Below are positions 1 through 8,637 of a DNA stretch of 64,000 nucleotides, in pieces (position 1 is the stretch's first letter; every line of letters begins with the position of its first letter). This DNA comes from Celeribacter neptunius. Its GTDB lineage: Bacteria; Pseudomonadota; Alphaproteobacteria; Rhodobacterales; Rhodobacteraceae. The stretch covers positions 273,278-337,277 of the forward strand of contig NZ_FORH01000005.1 in the NCBI RefSeq assembly GCF_900113955.1, written 5' to 3'. A program made the translations under genes and the position numbers. The notes beneath the pieces were generated by a model, which made no database searches, had not been told where the DNA came from, and was given only the letters and a program-made list of their open reading frames with translations.

Positions 1-65
1 TGCAATTCTATCTGCCTTCTCTATGTATCAAAAAAACGACCGAACCGCAAACGGGGGAGGTGCGC

Positions 66-800
66 ATGCCTAAGCTTAATCGTTTCGAATGGCTGAAGGC
101 CGTTTTGCAATGCGCTGAACTCAACTCGTCAACAAAAGCTGTTGCTTCCGCGCTCTCAGTCCAGTTTGCAAATGACAAGACAGGGCAATTGAACCCCTCC
201 CTGAAGACGTTAGACGAGTTCCTGGCTGGTATGTCGCTTGCTACCATCAAACGTTGCTTGAAGCAGCTTGTTGAGTTGGGCTGGCTGTTTCGTACTGAGG
301 GACGCGGCGCGGGCAATCATACCGAATACGACCTTCGCGCTCCTGCAAAAATTATCCCGTTTCGTCCGAAGAAAAAGGGTGCGCCGATGAGCCTTTCCGA
401 AGAGAGAAAGGGGTCATTCGTGACAGACAAAGGGAGCATGGGTGATCTTTCCAATATAAGGAAGGAACAATCCAAAGAACAAAAAAACGCGCTTGAGCCG
501 GATATACCGGATGGAGGGCCATCCGGCTCGGCGCGCGAGGGCCGTGCTACGGAAACCGTTTTTGTTGCTCGCCAGTCCTTTGGTTGCCGCCAATGGGAGA
601 AATTCACCGAACGAATGTTTGGTGATTGGATCGACCGAATACTCCCCGAAGTCATTGAAAACGGTGAGCGCGGCTATTGGCTGCCTGCCAAGTTCCCCCC
701 AACCAACAAAAATGATTGGGCTGCTTGGCGCAACTGGCTGATAGCTGACGATTGGACGTTGCTCGCAGCATCAAAATATGGAGAACGCGATGCCTGTTGA
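66..800 (+). CDS. Helix-turn-helix plasmid-type protein, possible replication regulator
   Basis: This 244-residue protein has an N-terminal winged-helix/HTH-like region (about residues 1-90) of the kind found in plasmid and phage initiator-associated proteins (HTH_36-like). The middle is low-complexity and charged, and the Trp-rich C-terminal segment includes WLPAKFPPTNKNDWAAW. I chose the ATG at 66 over the GTG at 60 because GGAGG ends at 60, five bases upstream of the ATG. It sits just before the candidate oriT and mobC, so a role in replication or mobilization control fits. The family assignment is by overall look only and the function is an inference. Confidence 0.55.
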   Translation: MPKLNRFEWLKAVLQCAELNSSTKAVASALSVQFANDKTGQLNPSLKTLDEFLAGMSLATIKRCLKQLVELGWLFRTEGRGAGNHTEYDLRAPAKIIPFRPKKKGAPMSLSEERKGSFVTDKGSMGDLSNIRKEQSKEQKNALEPDIPDGGPSGSAREGRATETVFVARQSFGCRQWEKFTERMFGDWIDRILPEVIENGERGYWLPAKFPPTNKNDWAAWRNWLIADDWTLLAASKYGERDAC

Positions 801-816
801 GAGAGAGCAAGGTTAC

Positions 817-871
817 GCATGTAGCTACGCGACATGCACCTTGGAAGGGAATGGGCAAGCCCTTTCCCCTT
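817..871. other. Candidate oriT inverted repeats
   Basis: Two inverted repeats lie in the short gap before mobC. GCATGT (817-822) and ACATGC (832-837) are a perfect 6-bp pair with a 9-base loop. At 845-870 an imperfect hairpin pairs 10 of 12 positions around GGGC-AA-GCCC. In mobilizable plasmids of the HEN/MobC type, oriT commonly lies just upstream of mobC and carries such repeats next to the nick. No nick consensus was identified, so this is positional inference. Confidence 0.4.
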
Positions 872-904
872 CACCCCAAGCCCGGCGCGCGTCAGGTGGC
901 TGGC

Positions 905-1261
905 ATGAGTAAGCGAGAGCCGAAACCGCGTGTGGTGCGGAAGCTGGTTTTGCGGGTGCGCTGCACGGAGGAGGAGCGTTCTGCGTGGCTGCGTAAAGCC
1001 CGCGCTCAGGAGCGATCCCTGTCGGATTACGCCCGCCATCTTCTGTCGGATGCACCAACGCAGAGACGGGCGCGACCGCCGGAGGTCGATCCCGTGCTGC
1101 TGGCGGCCGTCGGACGTGCGGGCAACAATCTCAACCAGATCGCTCGCGCCATCAACACAGACCGCAAGGCGGGGCGCGCTATCGACCTGATCGCGGTGCG
1201 CACGCTCTTGATGGCGCTGGACCGACAGCTTGCCGAGATCGTCGCGGAGCATTCCCGATGA
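905..1261 (+). CDS. mobC: MobC-like mobilization accessory protein
   Basis: This 118-residue basic protein carries the hallmark MobC segment NNLNQIARAIN in its C-terminal half, preceded by an Arg/Lys-rich DNA-binding region. MobC proteins bind oriT and help the relaxase melt and recognise the nick region. The ATG at 905 follows an AGGTGG-like ribosome site. The longer frame upstream would run through the candidate oriT repeats and was rejected. Its TGA overlaps the relaxase ATG (ATGA at 1258-1261), indicating translational coupling. Confidence 0.8.
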   Translation: MSKREPKPRVVRKLVLRVRCTEEERSAWLRKARAQERSLSDYARHLLSDAPTQRRARPPEVDPVLLAAVGRAGNNLNQIARAINTDRKAGRAIDLIAVRTLLMALDRQLAEIVAEHSR

Positions 1262-2958
1262 TGGTGCGCTTCTTTACACATGGTGATGGCTCGGGGCGTG
1301 CGGCAGTGGAATACCTGCTGGCCGAGGAGGTCGCGGCCTATACCGAAGACCGCGAGCGCATCGCAGGCCAGACCGTTCGCCGTGATGTGTTGCCAGAGGT
1401 GCTGTCAGGCGATCCGGATCTGACACGCGCCCTGATCGACAGCAACACCCGGAAGTGGCGCTATACCAGCGGTGTCGTGGCCTTCCATGCGGAGGATGAT
1501 CCCTCCGAAGCGGATCAGGCGGCTGTGATGGCTGATTTCGAGAAAGCCGCCTTTGCAGGGTTGGAGAGGGATCAGGCGAATATCCTCTGGGTGCGCCATC
1601 GGCATATGGGCAATGTCGAGCTGCATTTCCTGATCCCGCGCGTCGAACTTTACGGCAACCGCTCGTTCAACCCGGCTCCCCCGAAGTCTGAGGCATATTT
1701 CAACGCCTTTCGAGACTATTGGAATGCCCGCGCGTGCTGGATCAGCCCGGAGGCCCCCTCCCGTAAGCGCATGGTGAAGCCGGTGTTCGATTTTGGTGAC
1801 CGGCAGGGCATCAAGGAAACGATCCAAACGCTGATCATCCAGCGGATCGAAGCCGGTGAGATCAGCAACCACGCCCATGTCCGAGCCGCGCTCGCCGAAC
1901 TGGACGGCCTCGAATTCAAACCACTGACTGACAAACAGCTTGAGAAACGCCGCAAGGCCGATGCGGAGGAGGCCCGAGGCGGCAAGCGCCGCAGGCGTGA
2001 CAGCCGCATCACCATGCGCGTCACTGGCACCTCGGACAGCCTGCACACATTCCGCCTTGAAGACAGGATATTCCATGAAGACTGGACCGCAGATGAATAC
2101 TTTGCTGCAAAGCCTGCAAGCGAAGGTCGAGACACAAAACCAGACGACCGAAGCGCAAACCCAGGAGATGTTGAACGACTTCGAGCAGCGTTTGTCGCAA
2201 GCGTTGAACGCCGCGCAGCAAAAAATCATGCGCGATATGCACGACCTCGAAAAGCTGAGCGAGCTGATCCACGACCGGACGGCCACCCAGGTCGAGGAAC
2301 AGGCCCGCAAGATACGGCAGGCGACAGTCGAGCTGGAAGCCAGCCGGAAGGAATGGCGCACTGTGACGTGGAAAACCATGCTGCCGACCTACCTGATCGG
2401 GGTCTTGCTGACCTTCTGGGTGCTCTTGATGGCGGTGCAGCTGACCTTTCCCGAACCACAGAACACGACGGCGAAGCCGGGGCTGGCACTGTTCGGTCTC
2501 GAAAGGGCGAGGGTGAGCCGTGGCCCTGGCGGCCTTGGCCAGGTGCTGAGCCTGCCGCGCGGCGTCACGCTGGCCGATTGTCCGATCCCAAACCTGAACG
2601 GCGGCGAAGTTTGCGTCGAGACCGCAACCACGAGGTAGACCATGTCACACCCGCAACTGACGCCATTCGAGACCGCATTGCTGCGCGCTGTCGAAGGACT
2701 GAACACGACATTCGAGGCTGGTTTGAAGAGCGCCAGCGCCTCGCCGAACGAGTTCGAGACTTTGCATCACGCATTCAATCGCTTCGCGACCGACTTGGAG
2801 AAACGCTTGACCGTCTTGGAGCGGCAGCAGGCGGAATTGCGGCGTCTGTTGGAGGCTGGCTGACCCGGCGATCTGCGCAGCGGAACGAAGTTAAGCAGAG
2901 CAAACCTAAGCGGAGAGGCACGGCATCCGCGCCCTTCTCTTATGACCCGAAATTCTAA
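1258..2958 (+). CDS. mobA: MOBP/HEN-type relaxase
   Basis: This 566-residue relaxase nicks oriT and pilots the strand during conjugative mobilization. The N-terminal relaxase domain spans about residues 1-200. Residues H114, E121 and H123 fall with the spacing of the ColE1 MbeA His-Glu-Asn motif (H-x6-E-x-N), but here the third residue is His instead of Asn. The C-terminal half is basic and probably structurally loose, because two other genes (mobB- and mobD-like) lie inside it in the +1 frame. This nested layout is the one known from ColE1 mbeA/mbeB/mbeD. No type IV secretion genes are visible, so transfer would depend on a helper. Confidence 0.8.
   Translation: MMVRFFTHGDGSGRAAVEYLLAEEVAAYTEDRERIAGQTVRRDVLPEVLSGDPDLTRALIDSNTRKWRYTSGVVAFHAEDDPSEADQAAVMADFEKAAFAGLERDQANILWVRHRHMGNVELHFLIPRVELYGNRSFNPAPPKSEAYFNAFRDYWNARACWISPEAPSRKRMVKPVFDFGDRQGIKETIQTLIIQRIEAGEISNHAHVRAALAELDGLEFKPLTDKQLEKRRKADAEEARGGKRRRRDSRITMRVTGTSDSLHTFRLEDRIFHEDWTADEYFAAKPASEGRDTKPDDRSANPGDVERLRAAFVASVERRAAKNHARYARPRKAERADPRPDGHPGRGTGPQDTAGDSRAGSQPEGMAHCDVENHAADLPDRGLADLLGALDGGAADLSRTTEHDGEAGAGTVRSRKGEGEPWPWRPWPGAEPAARRHAGRLSDPKPERRRSLRRDRNHEVDHVTPATDAIRDRIAARCRRTEHDIRGWFEERQRLAERVRDFASRIQSLRDRLGETLDRLGAAAGGIAASVGGWLTRRSAQRNEVKQSKPKRRGTASAPFSYDPKF
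2075..2638 (+). CDS. mobB: MobB-like protein nested in the relaxase gene
   Basis: This 187-residue protein is encoded entirely inside mobA in the +1 frame. Its N-terminus (from MNTLLQSLQAKVETQNQ) is a long amphipathic, Gln/Glu-rich helix resembling MbeB/MobB N-terminal domains. A single transmembrane segment lies at about residues 102-124 (TMLPTYLIGVLLTFWVLL). In ColE1-type systems MobB stabilises the relaxosome and docks it at the membrane coupling protein. The chosen ATG follows ACAGGA by a few bases; an in-frame ATG at 2093 is an alternative. The membrane segment and helix pattern argue against a chance frame. Confidence 0.65.
   Translation: MKTGPQMNTLLQSLQAKVETQNQTTEAQTQEMLNDFEQRLSQALNAAQQKIMRDMHDLEKLSELIHDRTATQVEEQARKIRQATVELEASRKEWRTVTWKTMLPTYLIGVLLTFWVLLMAVQLTFPEPQNTTAKPGLALFGLERARVSRGPGGLGQVLSLPRGVTLADCPIPNLNGGEVCVETATTR
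2642..2863 (+). CDS. mobD: MobD-like small coiled-coil protein nested in the relaxase gene
   Basis: This 73-residue protein is in the same frame as mobB and inside the 3' part of mobA. It starts 3 bases after the mobB stop, with GAGG seven bases before its ATG. The sequence is predicted all-helical, with leucine heptads near the C-terminus (DLEKRLTVLERQQAELRRLL), like MbeD/MobD of ColE1 plasmids. Coupled translation after mobB is likely. The name rests on position, size and helix pattern. Confidence 0.6.
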   Translation: MSHPQLTPFETALLRAVEGLNTTFEAGLKSASASPNEFETLHHAFNRFATDLEKRLTVLERQQAELRRLLEAG

Positions 2959-2978
2959 GCAAACGAAAGGACATGACC

Positions 2979-3158
2979 ATGAGCACAGAAAAGAGCTTCA
3001 TCGATCAGATCGTGGCGCAAATCCAGGACACCGTGCGAGACATGGAAGATTCTGGATTTCTGGATGAGCTTGCCCAAGCGCCAGAGAAGGCGGAAACGCC
3101 GCAGGCACAGGAAACGGAGGCGCCGAAGGATACGGACCGCTCGCATGACAAGTCGTGA
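2979..3158 (+). CDS. Small acidic protein after the mob genes
   Basis: This 59-residue protein has a helical N-terminus (SFIDQIVAQIQDTVRDM) and a low-complexity Glu/Pro/Ala/Lys tail. The ATG at 2979 is eight bases after AAAGGA; an in-frame ATG at 2973 lies too close to it. It is 20 bases downstream of the relaxase stop and so is probably the last gene of the mobilization operon. I do not recognise a family. Confidence 0.45.
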   Translation: MSTEKSFIDQIVAQIQDTVRDMEDSGFLDELAQAPEKAETPQAQETEAPKDTDRSHDKS

Positions 3159-3469
3159 AGCGGATATTCCTTCACTGTCAACTTTCGGCCACGCCCTCCC
3201 CTGCCTTGTGGGGAGGCGATGTCAGGCGAGGCCGGAAGTGCGACGGTAGCCGGAAAATCCACATGAGCGAGACGCCATGTATCGAGCGATTGTGGGGTTT
3301 CCGGCGGGCCTGCGAAACGCAACAGAGCTATCAAGGTATGAAACTATTGCGTTATAGAGCCGTACTCGGTCTTTAAGTATGAACGAGGGATTGACCATGG
3401 TTATGAGACGTCTCTGCCTGTACTTGCCGAATTTCTTCTGACAAGCCCCTCCACACTACAGCCATGGTA
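3159..3469. other. Gap between the mobilization and catabolic modules
   Basis: I see no convincing gene here. A 7-bp hairpin (CCTCCCC at 3195-3201 with GGGGAGG at 3210-3216) lies just after the last mob-side gene and could end that transcript, but it has no T-run. The small plus-strand frame through this stretch has no family resemblance. The plus-strand mob operon and the minus-strand sugar operon converge here. Confidence 0.4.
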
Positions 3470-4597
3470 TCATGCGTAGACAGCGGGTTCGGAATGCTGG
3501 GTAAAATCCGCCCGTTTCAAACGAGCTTCATTTTGATCGAAAACATGTAGAAGTTCCGGTTTTACAGACAGTTCAATCTCCATGCCAACTTCGAGTTCCG
3601 TAGTCCCTGGCAATTTTGCAATCAGGGGTTGGTCAAAGAATGTACCTTCGAGATATACTAATTGAACCTCTCCCAGCTGCTCAATAAGGGAAATGCACCC
3701 CTTCAAAAAGCCAGAGCCAGCTTCAGCTAGCCAGACATCTTCTGGGCGAACTCCTAGCATGACAGATGAATCAATGAGTTCCCCCCCTGAGGACACTGGA
3801 ATGCGTATGGTATTGCCATCTTTGGTACAAACCTCTGTTTCATTACCTGCTTTGGTGAGGCGAGCTGGTATGAGATTCATGGCTGGAGAACCAATAAACT
3901 GAGCCACAAAAAGACTCGCTGGCTCTCTATACAGCTCAATAGGCGTCCCCACCTGTTCGATTTTGCCGTCTTTCAAGACAACAATACGATCTGCAAGGGT
4001 CATCGCTTCAACCTGATCATGTGTTACATAGATCATTGTTGTATCAGGCATAGACTGTTTCAATTTCGCGATTTCAATTCTAGTGGCCACGCGCAATGCT
4101 GCATCCAAGTTTGAAAGAGGTTCGTCAAACAGAAAGACTTTCGGATTGCGTACAATGGCCCGTCCGATCGCGACCCGCTGCCTTTGGCCGCCAGACAGAG
4201 CCTTCGGATGACGTTGAAGGAAAGGGGTAAGATGCAAACTCGCGGCAGCTTTCTCGATGCGTTTCTGAATTTGATCTTTTGAAACCCCGGCAATCTTCAA
4301 TCCGAATGCCATATTATCGAAAACGGACATGTGAGGGTAGAGCGCATATGACTGAAAAACCATGGAAATTCCACGATTAGCGGGCTTCACGTAGTTCATC
4401 AGTTTTCCGTCAAGATGGAATTCACCTGATGAAATCTCTTCCAAACCTGCAATCGTTCGAAGCAGCGTCGATTTCCCACAACCTGATGGCCCAACGAATA
4501 CAACAAACTCACCGGACTCGATGTCGAGATCAACACCATGTAACACTTCCACTGTGCCATAGTTTTTTCGAATATTTCTTAGTTTAATTTCAGCCAT
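3470..4597 (-). CDS. Sugar ABC transporter ATPase (MalK/UgpC type)
   Basis: This 375-residue importer ATPase has Walker [10 protein letters not shown] near residue 40, signature [14 protein letters not shown] and Walker [14 protein letters not shown]. After about residue 240 comes the regulatory OB-fold/TOBE domain typical of carbohydrate-uptake CUT1 ATPases. It is the last gene of the minus-strand Amadori operon, 33 bases beyond the FAD oxidase, and would energise the two permeases at 7768-9587. The substrate is inferred from the operon, not from this protein. Confidence 0.9.
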   Translation of the reverse strand: MAEIKLRNIRKNYGTVEVLHGVDLDIESGEFVVFVGPSGCGKSTLLRTIAGLEEISSGEFHLDGKLMNYVKPANRGISMVFQSYALYPHMSVFDNMAFGLKIAGVSKDQIQKRIEKAAASLHLTPFLQRHPKALSGGQRQRVAIGRAIVRNPKVFLFDEPLSNLDAALRVATRIEIAKLKQSMPDTTMIYVTHDQVEAMTLADRIVVLKDGKIEQVGTPIELYREPASLFVAQFIGSPAMNLIPARLTKAGNETEVCTKDGNTIRIPVSSGGELIDSSVMLGVRPEDVWLAEAGSGFLKGCISLIEQLGEVQLVYLEGTFFDQPLIAKLPGTTELEVGMEIELSVKPELLHVFDQNEARLKRADFTQHSEPAVYA

Positions 4598-4630
4598 GTT
4601 TTTCTCACTTCTGTTGGATTTACCGTCAGG

Positions 4631-6040
4631 TCACGCACTCGGCGCGAGTTCCGATATTTTTCGATTTATCCAGCCGACCTTTTTGTTTTGAATTTCCAGA
4701 TCGTTGCGCTTGCAGATTGCATGTCGGACAACACGTGCGCCCAGATAGCGCAGAGGCTCCGGCGGCAGAGCTGTTCGGCGGGTTAATCCAACAAGACCAC
4801 TTCGGCTCCATTTGTCATCGGCTCCAAGCACTAGGCTTGCGAGGATGTGGCCAGCAACAGGTGTTTGAGCTATTCCCGTACCATTGAACCCGACGCCATA
4901 GAAAAGTCCGGGGGCATCTTCCATTTCTCCGAAAACCGGCAAATGCTCTACCATGCAATCAACCGGTCCAGCCCAATCATGTGTCACGGAGAGATTGGCA
5001 AGCTCTGGGTAGACGCGCCTCAATTCCTTCTTATTGTCGCTTCCATGATTTGGGCTTTGATTGAATTCGGGGCCCATCAGCCCCTTGTACGCCACTTCGC
5101 CGCTTCCGCGGCCGAAGATGACGCGCCCCTCTTGGGTTCGCTGATAATATAGGACATTCGCCTGAGAATCGCAGATCGCTTTTCCATCCTTCCACCCAAG
5201 TCGGTCCAGAATATCTGCCGCCGGTTCTGTCGCGATCACCTGACTGGCAACAACATAAAGATATCGTCTCAATTCGGGGATCGCCGAGGCCCATGCGTTG
5301 TTGCAGATGACAACTTTCTTAGCTTGCACCTGCCCTTGAGGGCATGAGAGCTGCCACGTTTCACCTTGCAGCAGTGAAAGGACGGGACTTGCTTCGTGGA
5401 TCGAAATCCCTTGAGACAAGGCAAGATCGCGCAACCCCAACGCCAGACACGCCGGCTGAACCGTTCCAGCATGTTTTTCCACAATGCCTTGATAAGATGC
5501 AGAAGACCCCGTTTCTTTGTGAAGAGTCGCGGCATCACACGTTTCGAAAGGTTTGATGCCCTGCGCCGCACACAACCCTTCGGCGTTTTGCCATGCGCCC
5601 TCCTGCGCTTTCGAACTTGCAGTCCAGTACCAACCGTCGAGACGCAGCTTCATATCGATACGTCCTGACATTTGGAGCTCTGCCAGTTCATCGATTGCAT
5701 CAACACTCGCGTTACACAAAGAACGTGCTTCTTCGGGACCGACGAGTTTCTCCAGAAGATCGATCTCAGCAAACCAACTGTGGACCTGTCCGCCATTCCT
5801 CCCGGACGCGCCAGAGCCACAGAAGTCCGCTTCAAGGATCGTGATCTTCAAATTGCGATCCCTTTCGCGCAGACGCAATGCAGTCCATAGTCCGCAAAAA
5901 CCGCCTCCGACGATCGCAACATCCGTCTCTTCGTTGCCAACAAGGGCTTGTGTCGCCACAGAGCCACCAGCATCTTGCAGCCAGAAAGATCTTTGCTCAG
6001 GAGCACAAATTTCCGGTGCCGCGAGTCGGTATTTCTTCAT
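4631..6040 (-). CDS. FAD-dependent amine oxidase/dehydrogenase (DAO family)
   Basis: This 469-residue flavoprotein has an N-terminal dinucleotide site (VAIVGGGFCGLW, about residues 37-48), then ASGRNGGQ, typical of DAO/PuuB-like amine oxidases. A C-terminal FAD contact (FNGTGIAQTP) is also visible. The family oxidatively cleaves C-N bonds of secondary amines, including Amadori products (amadoriase, SocD). The ATG at 6040 follows GGAG and begins one base after the kinase stop, so the genes are coupled. Placement among FrlB/FrlC/FrlD-like genes suggests action on an Amadori compound or the released amine. The exact substrate is unknown. Confidence 0.75.
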   Translation of the reverse strand: MKKYRLAAPEICAPEQRSFWLQDAGGSVATQALVGNEETDVAIVGGGFCGLWTALRLRERDRNLKITILEADFCGSGASGRNGGQVHSWFAEIDLLEKLVGPEEARSLCNASVDAIDELAELQMSGRIDMKLRLDGWYWTASSKAQEGAWQNAEGLCAAQGIKPFETCDAATLHKETGSSASYQGIVEKHAGTVQPACLALGLRDLALSQGISIHEASPVLSLLQGETWQLSCPQGQVQAKKVVICNNAWASAIPELRRYLYVVASQVIATEPAADILDRLGWKDGKAICDSQANVLYYQRTQEGRVIFGRGSGEVAYKGLMGPEFNQSPNHGSDNKKELRRVYPELANLSVTHDWAGPVDCMVEHLPVFGEMEDAPGLFYGVGFNGTGIAQTPVAGHILASLVLGADDKWSRSGLVGLTRRTALPPEPLRYLGARVVRHAICKRNDLEIQNKKVGWINRKISELAPSA

Positions 6041-6041
6041 C

Positions 6042-6908
6042 TCAGATCTCCGCCTTTTCAATAATGTCTGCGTATTTTTCGATCAGCCAACTCGGGATTG
6101 GGGCCATCTCCTGTGGGAAGCCGCCAGGATAGCTGCAGGTGATCGCCGCTGCGTTTGTCGCCTGTCGAAGCGCTGCCTCCGCTGCAATTTGCTCAATGAT
6201 ATAGGCCTTGAGAAAGGCGGCGATAAAACTGTCTCCGGCACCGCAGGTGTCCACAACCTGAATGTTTTTTGCCGGACAATGATGGATGTTGCGCCCATCG
6301 TGAAACCAGGCGCCCTTATTGCCGCAGGTCACCACGACTTGTTGGGCTCCCTTCAAGATGAATATCGTCAAAAGCTCCTCTGGGGTCACATCCGGTCTCT
6401 CGGAACCTGCCGCGAAAACCAAAGGGATACCTTGCAAGTCCAGTGCATCATGCTGTGTCGAAACATCGATGCTGAAAGCCACGTTGTCCCGGCGCAAACG
6501 CCTCAGCAGCTCCGGGCTGCTATTGGTTCCGAGGTGGACCCAATCCGCTTCGAGCAAACGCTCATATTGCGCAAGCGCCGGAATATACTCTGCCCCCACG
6601 CCCAAATCTTCGAGAAGGAAACTCCGGTCCCCTTCCTCATCCGTTAAAAGAGTGACCGCCGTGCTTCCCTGTGCAACTTCAAGGGAGGAGATATCAAGAC
6701 CAACCTCGGCAAGCGCATTTGCCACGATCTGGCCTTCCGGGTCCGAACCAATTTTCCCGAAATAACTTGCGGACAAGCCGGACAAATGCCAGTTTACAGC
6801 TACATTCAGTGCGTTACCTCCCACGGTCATGTGGTTTTGTGTCAGGTAAACATCAAGGCAATTATCGCCAACGGCGATCAGATCGCGATGAGATATATCG
6901 GAATTCAT
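6042..6908 (-). CDS. PfkB-family sugar kinase, FrlD-like
   Basis: This 288-residue ribokinase-family enzyme has an N-terminal GGNALNVAVN substrate/lid motif and a C-terminal catalytic GAGDSF box (DTCGAGDSFIAAFL). Known PfkB kinases of this type phosphorylate C6 of fructoselysine or other fructosamines (FrlD) or simple ketoses. The ATG at 6908 overlaps the preceding gene's stop (ATGA). The FrlB-like deglycase in the same operon makes an Amadori compound 6-kinase the most economical role, but that is inferred from context. Confidence 0.75.
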   Translation of the reverse strand: MNSDISHRDLIAVGDNCLDVYLTQNHMTVGGNALNVAVNWHLSGLSASYFGKIGSDPEGQIVANALAEVGLDISSLEVAQGSTAVTLLTDEEGDRSFLLEDLGVGAEYIPALAQYERLLEADWVHLGTNSSPELLRRLRRDNVAFSIDVSTQHDALDLQGIPLVFAAGSERPDVTPEELLTIFILKGAQQVVVTCGNKGAWFHDGRNIHHCPAKNIQVVDTCGAGDSFIAAFLKAYIIEQIAAEAALRQATNAAAITCSYPGGFPQEMAPIPSWLIEKYADIIEKAEI

Positions 6909-7771
6909 TGGAAACTCTCTTCCATGTTGATCCACGGAGAAATCGCAGACAGATTCCTGCGCCATGTGGCAATGGGATCAAGCGCATAGGATCCGTCGCC
7001 GAAGGGCTCAAAGGAAAACGTGCCTGTGTATCCTCCGTCTGTAAGTTCATGCATAAATTGAGGGATATTGAGTTCACCATCGCCTAGTGCGAGGTGACCA
7101 GAGGGCTTGCCGTCAACAAGATGGACATGCGCCAACCTATCTCCGAACAGTTCTATATACGTGGCAATGTCATCCCCCGCCGTCGCCATTGCCACAAAAT
7201 CAAGCACAACATCGATGTCGTCCCGCGACAGTTGCTTGAGCATTTGCAGAGCACTCGCCGCAGATATGACCAGATTGCTTTCACAGCGCTGTAGCGGCTC
7301 GAGCAGAGATTTCAGCCCAAGAGATGCGGCAAATTCTGTAATCTGCGACAGGCTTTCGAGGGACCGGGACCATGCCTCTTCAATGTTTTCGGTCTCGCAA
7401 CCGCGCCCTGAGGTCAGAAAAAGATATTCTCCCCCGAGCTCAGCACAGAATTCGGCTGCTTTGCAAAAATAGTCGATACTATTTGCACGCAACTCCGGAT
7501 CTTTCGACGCGATATTGACGGGATACATGACCTGTTCTGGCGTCAGGCAATGCACCGACAAATCATTTTCCCTCAGACAGTTTTTAAGATGTCTGATCCG
7601 GTATTTGTTCGCCGTCGAAACATGAAGATGCGGTGCCACGGCCCAGAGCTCTATGCGCGTCATACCACTGCGGTGCATTTCCTTCGCGAAGAGTTCAAAA
7701 GGCGCATGTTGGAACGAGAAATTTGAACCCAATATTCGCGAGAACGGGACATCAGATAAACGATGCTTCAT
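6905..7771 (-). CDS. TIM-barrel sugar epimerase, FrlC-like
   Basis: This 288-residue protein belongs to the xylose-isomerase-like TIM-barrel superfamily. Segments such as LTPEQVMYPVNIAS, LLEPLQRCESNLVIS and HLVDGKPSGHLALGDGELN line up with the metal-binding Glu/His positions of E. coli FrlC (fructoselysine 3-epimerase). It overlaps both neighbours by ATGA junctions. It probably interconverts an epimeric sugar amine so the kinase can use it. Other isomerases of this fold act on inositols or hydroxypyruvate, so the substrate is not certain. Confidence 0.7.
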   Translation of the reverse strand: MKHRLSDVPFSRILGSNFSFQHAPFELFAKEMHRSGMTRIELWAVAPHLHVSTANKYRIRHLKNCLRENDLSVHCLTPEQVMYPVNIASKDPELRANSIDYFCKAAEFCAELGGEYLFLTSGRGCETENIEEAWSRSLESLSQITEFAASLGLKSLLEPLQRCESNLVISAASALQMLKQLSRDDIDVVLDFVAMATAGDDIATYIELFGDRLAHVHLVDGKPSGHLALGDGELNIPQFMHELTDGGYTGTFSFEPFGDGSYALDPIATWRRNLSAISPWINMEESFQ

Positions 7772-8637
7772 TTTCCCATCCCGTCAGTTAGCCCGCGTAT
7801 AAAGTAGCGTTGGGTCAGGAAGAAAATGATCACAATCGGCAGTGCCGAGATGGTCATCGCAGCAAAGACCTGTCCAAAATCTGTCCCATGTTTCGACATC
7901 AGCGATGTCAGACCAACAGGCAATGTCTGGGTGTCTGCCGAACTCGTGAAAATCATAGCAAAGAGATATTCGTTCCATGCAAATAGAACATGCAGGATCA
8001 CGCAAGATACTATGATCGGTTGGCACAAGGGCAGGATTATTTTTCGGAAAATCTGGCCCTCAGTTGCCCCGTCCATGCGGGCGGCCTCGTCCAAATCATA
8101 GGGCAAATCAAGCATGTAGGCCCGGATTAAGAAGGTCGTAAATGGGATGCGAAACGCGGTGTAAAGCAGGATCAAAGCCCAGTGCGTGTCATAAATCCCA
8201 AAGCTTTGCATCATGCGCACCAATGGGACCAGAGCCACGGTCGGGCTGAGCATCATCCCCCCCAACACAAAGCCCACGAGAAGCGGCTTTCCTGGGATTT
8301 TGGTTCGCGTCAGGCCAAAAGCGGTCCATGCACTGATCAGCACTGTTGCGACAATTGACATCGCAGTCACGATGAGGCTCGACACGACAAACTGGCTGAC
8401 ACCATTATTCCAGGCGTCAACATAGGAACTGAATGACCAGTTTTGTGGCAGAGCAAACGGACTGTTGAAAATTTCGGTGTTACTTTTGAAGCCGCTTAAC
8501 GCCATCCAAAGGAGCGGGTAGAGCACGACAATGCCCAACAAAACCAGAAAGGATTGTAAAACACCCCGTCCGACAATGACCCAAGGGTTTGGTTTCGGTT
8601 TGTGCGCGACTTCCGGAATGATGTTCTGAGTGCTCAT
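7768..8637 (-). CDS. Sugar ABC transporter permease (MalG type)
   Basis: This 289-residue inner-membrane protein has six predicted membrane segments and the cytoplasmic EAA loop (DEAARMDGATEGQIFRKIIL) that docks on the ATPase. The ATG at 8637 overlaps the upstream permease stop, and the stop overlaps the epimerase start (both ATGA), so the block is translated as a coupled set. It forms the transport channel with the MalF-type partner. Confidence 0.88.
   Translation of the reverse strand: MSTQNIIPEVAHKPKPNPWVIVGRGVLQSFLVLLGIVVLYPLLWMALSGFKSNTEIFNSPFALPQNWSFSSYVDAWNNGVSQFVVSSLIVTAMSIVATVLISAWTAFGLTRTKIPGKPLLVGFVLGGMMLSPTVALVPLVRMMQSFGIYDTHWALILLYTAFRIPFTTFLIRAYMLDLPYDLDEAARMDGATEGQIFRKIILPLCQPIIVSCVILHVLFAWNEYLFAMIFTSSADTQTLPVGLTSLMSKHGTDFGQVFAAMTISALPIVIIFFLTQRYFIRGLTDGMGK

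Noticed and set aside
3155..3376. 73-residue frame after the mob genes
   Set aside because: It has mixed composition, no family features and contains a hairpin. More likely non-coding.
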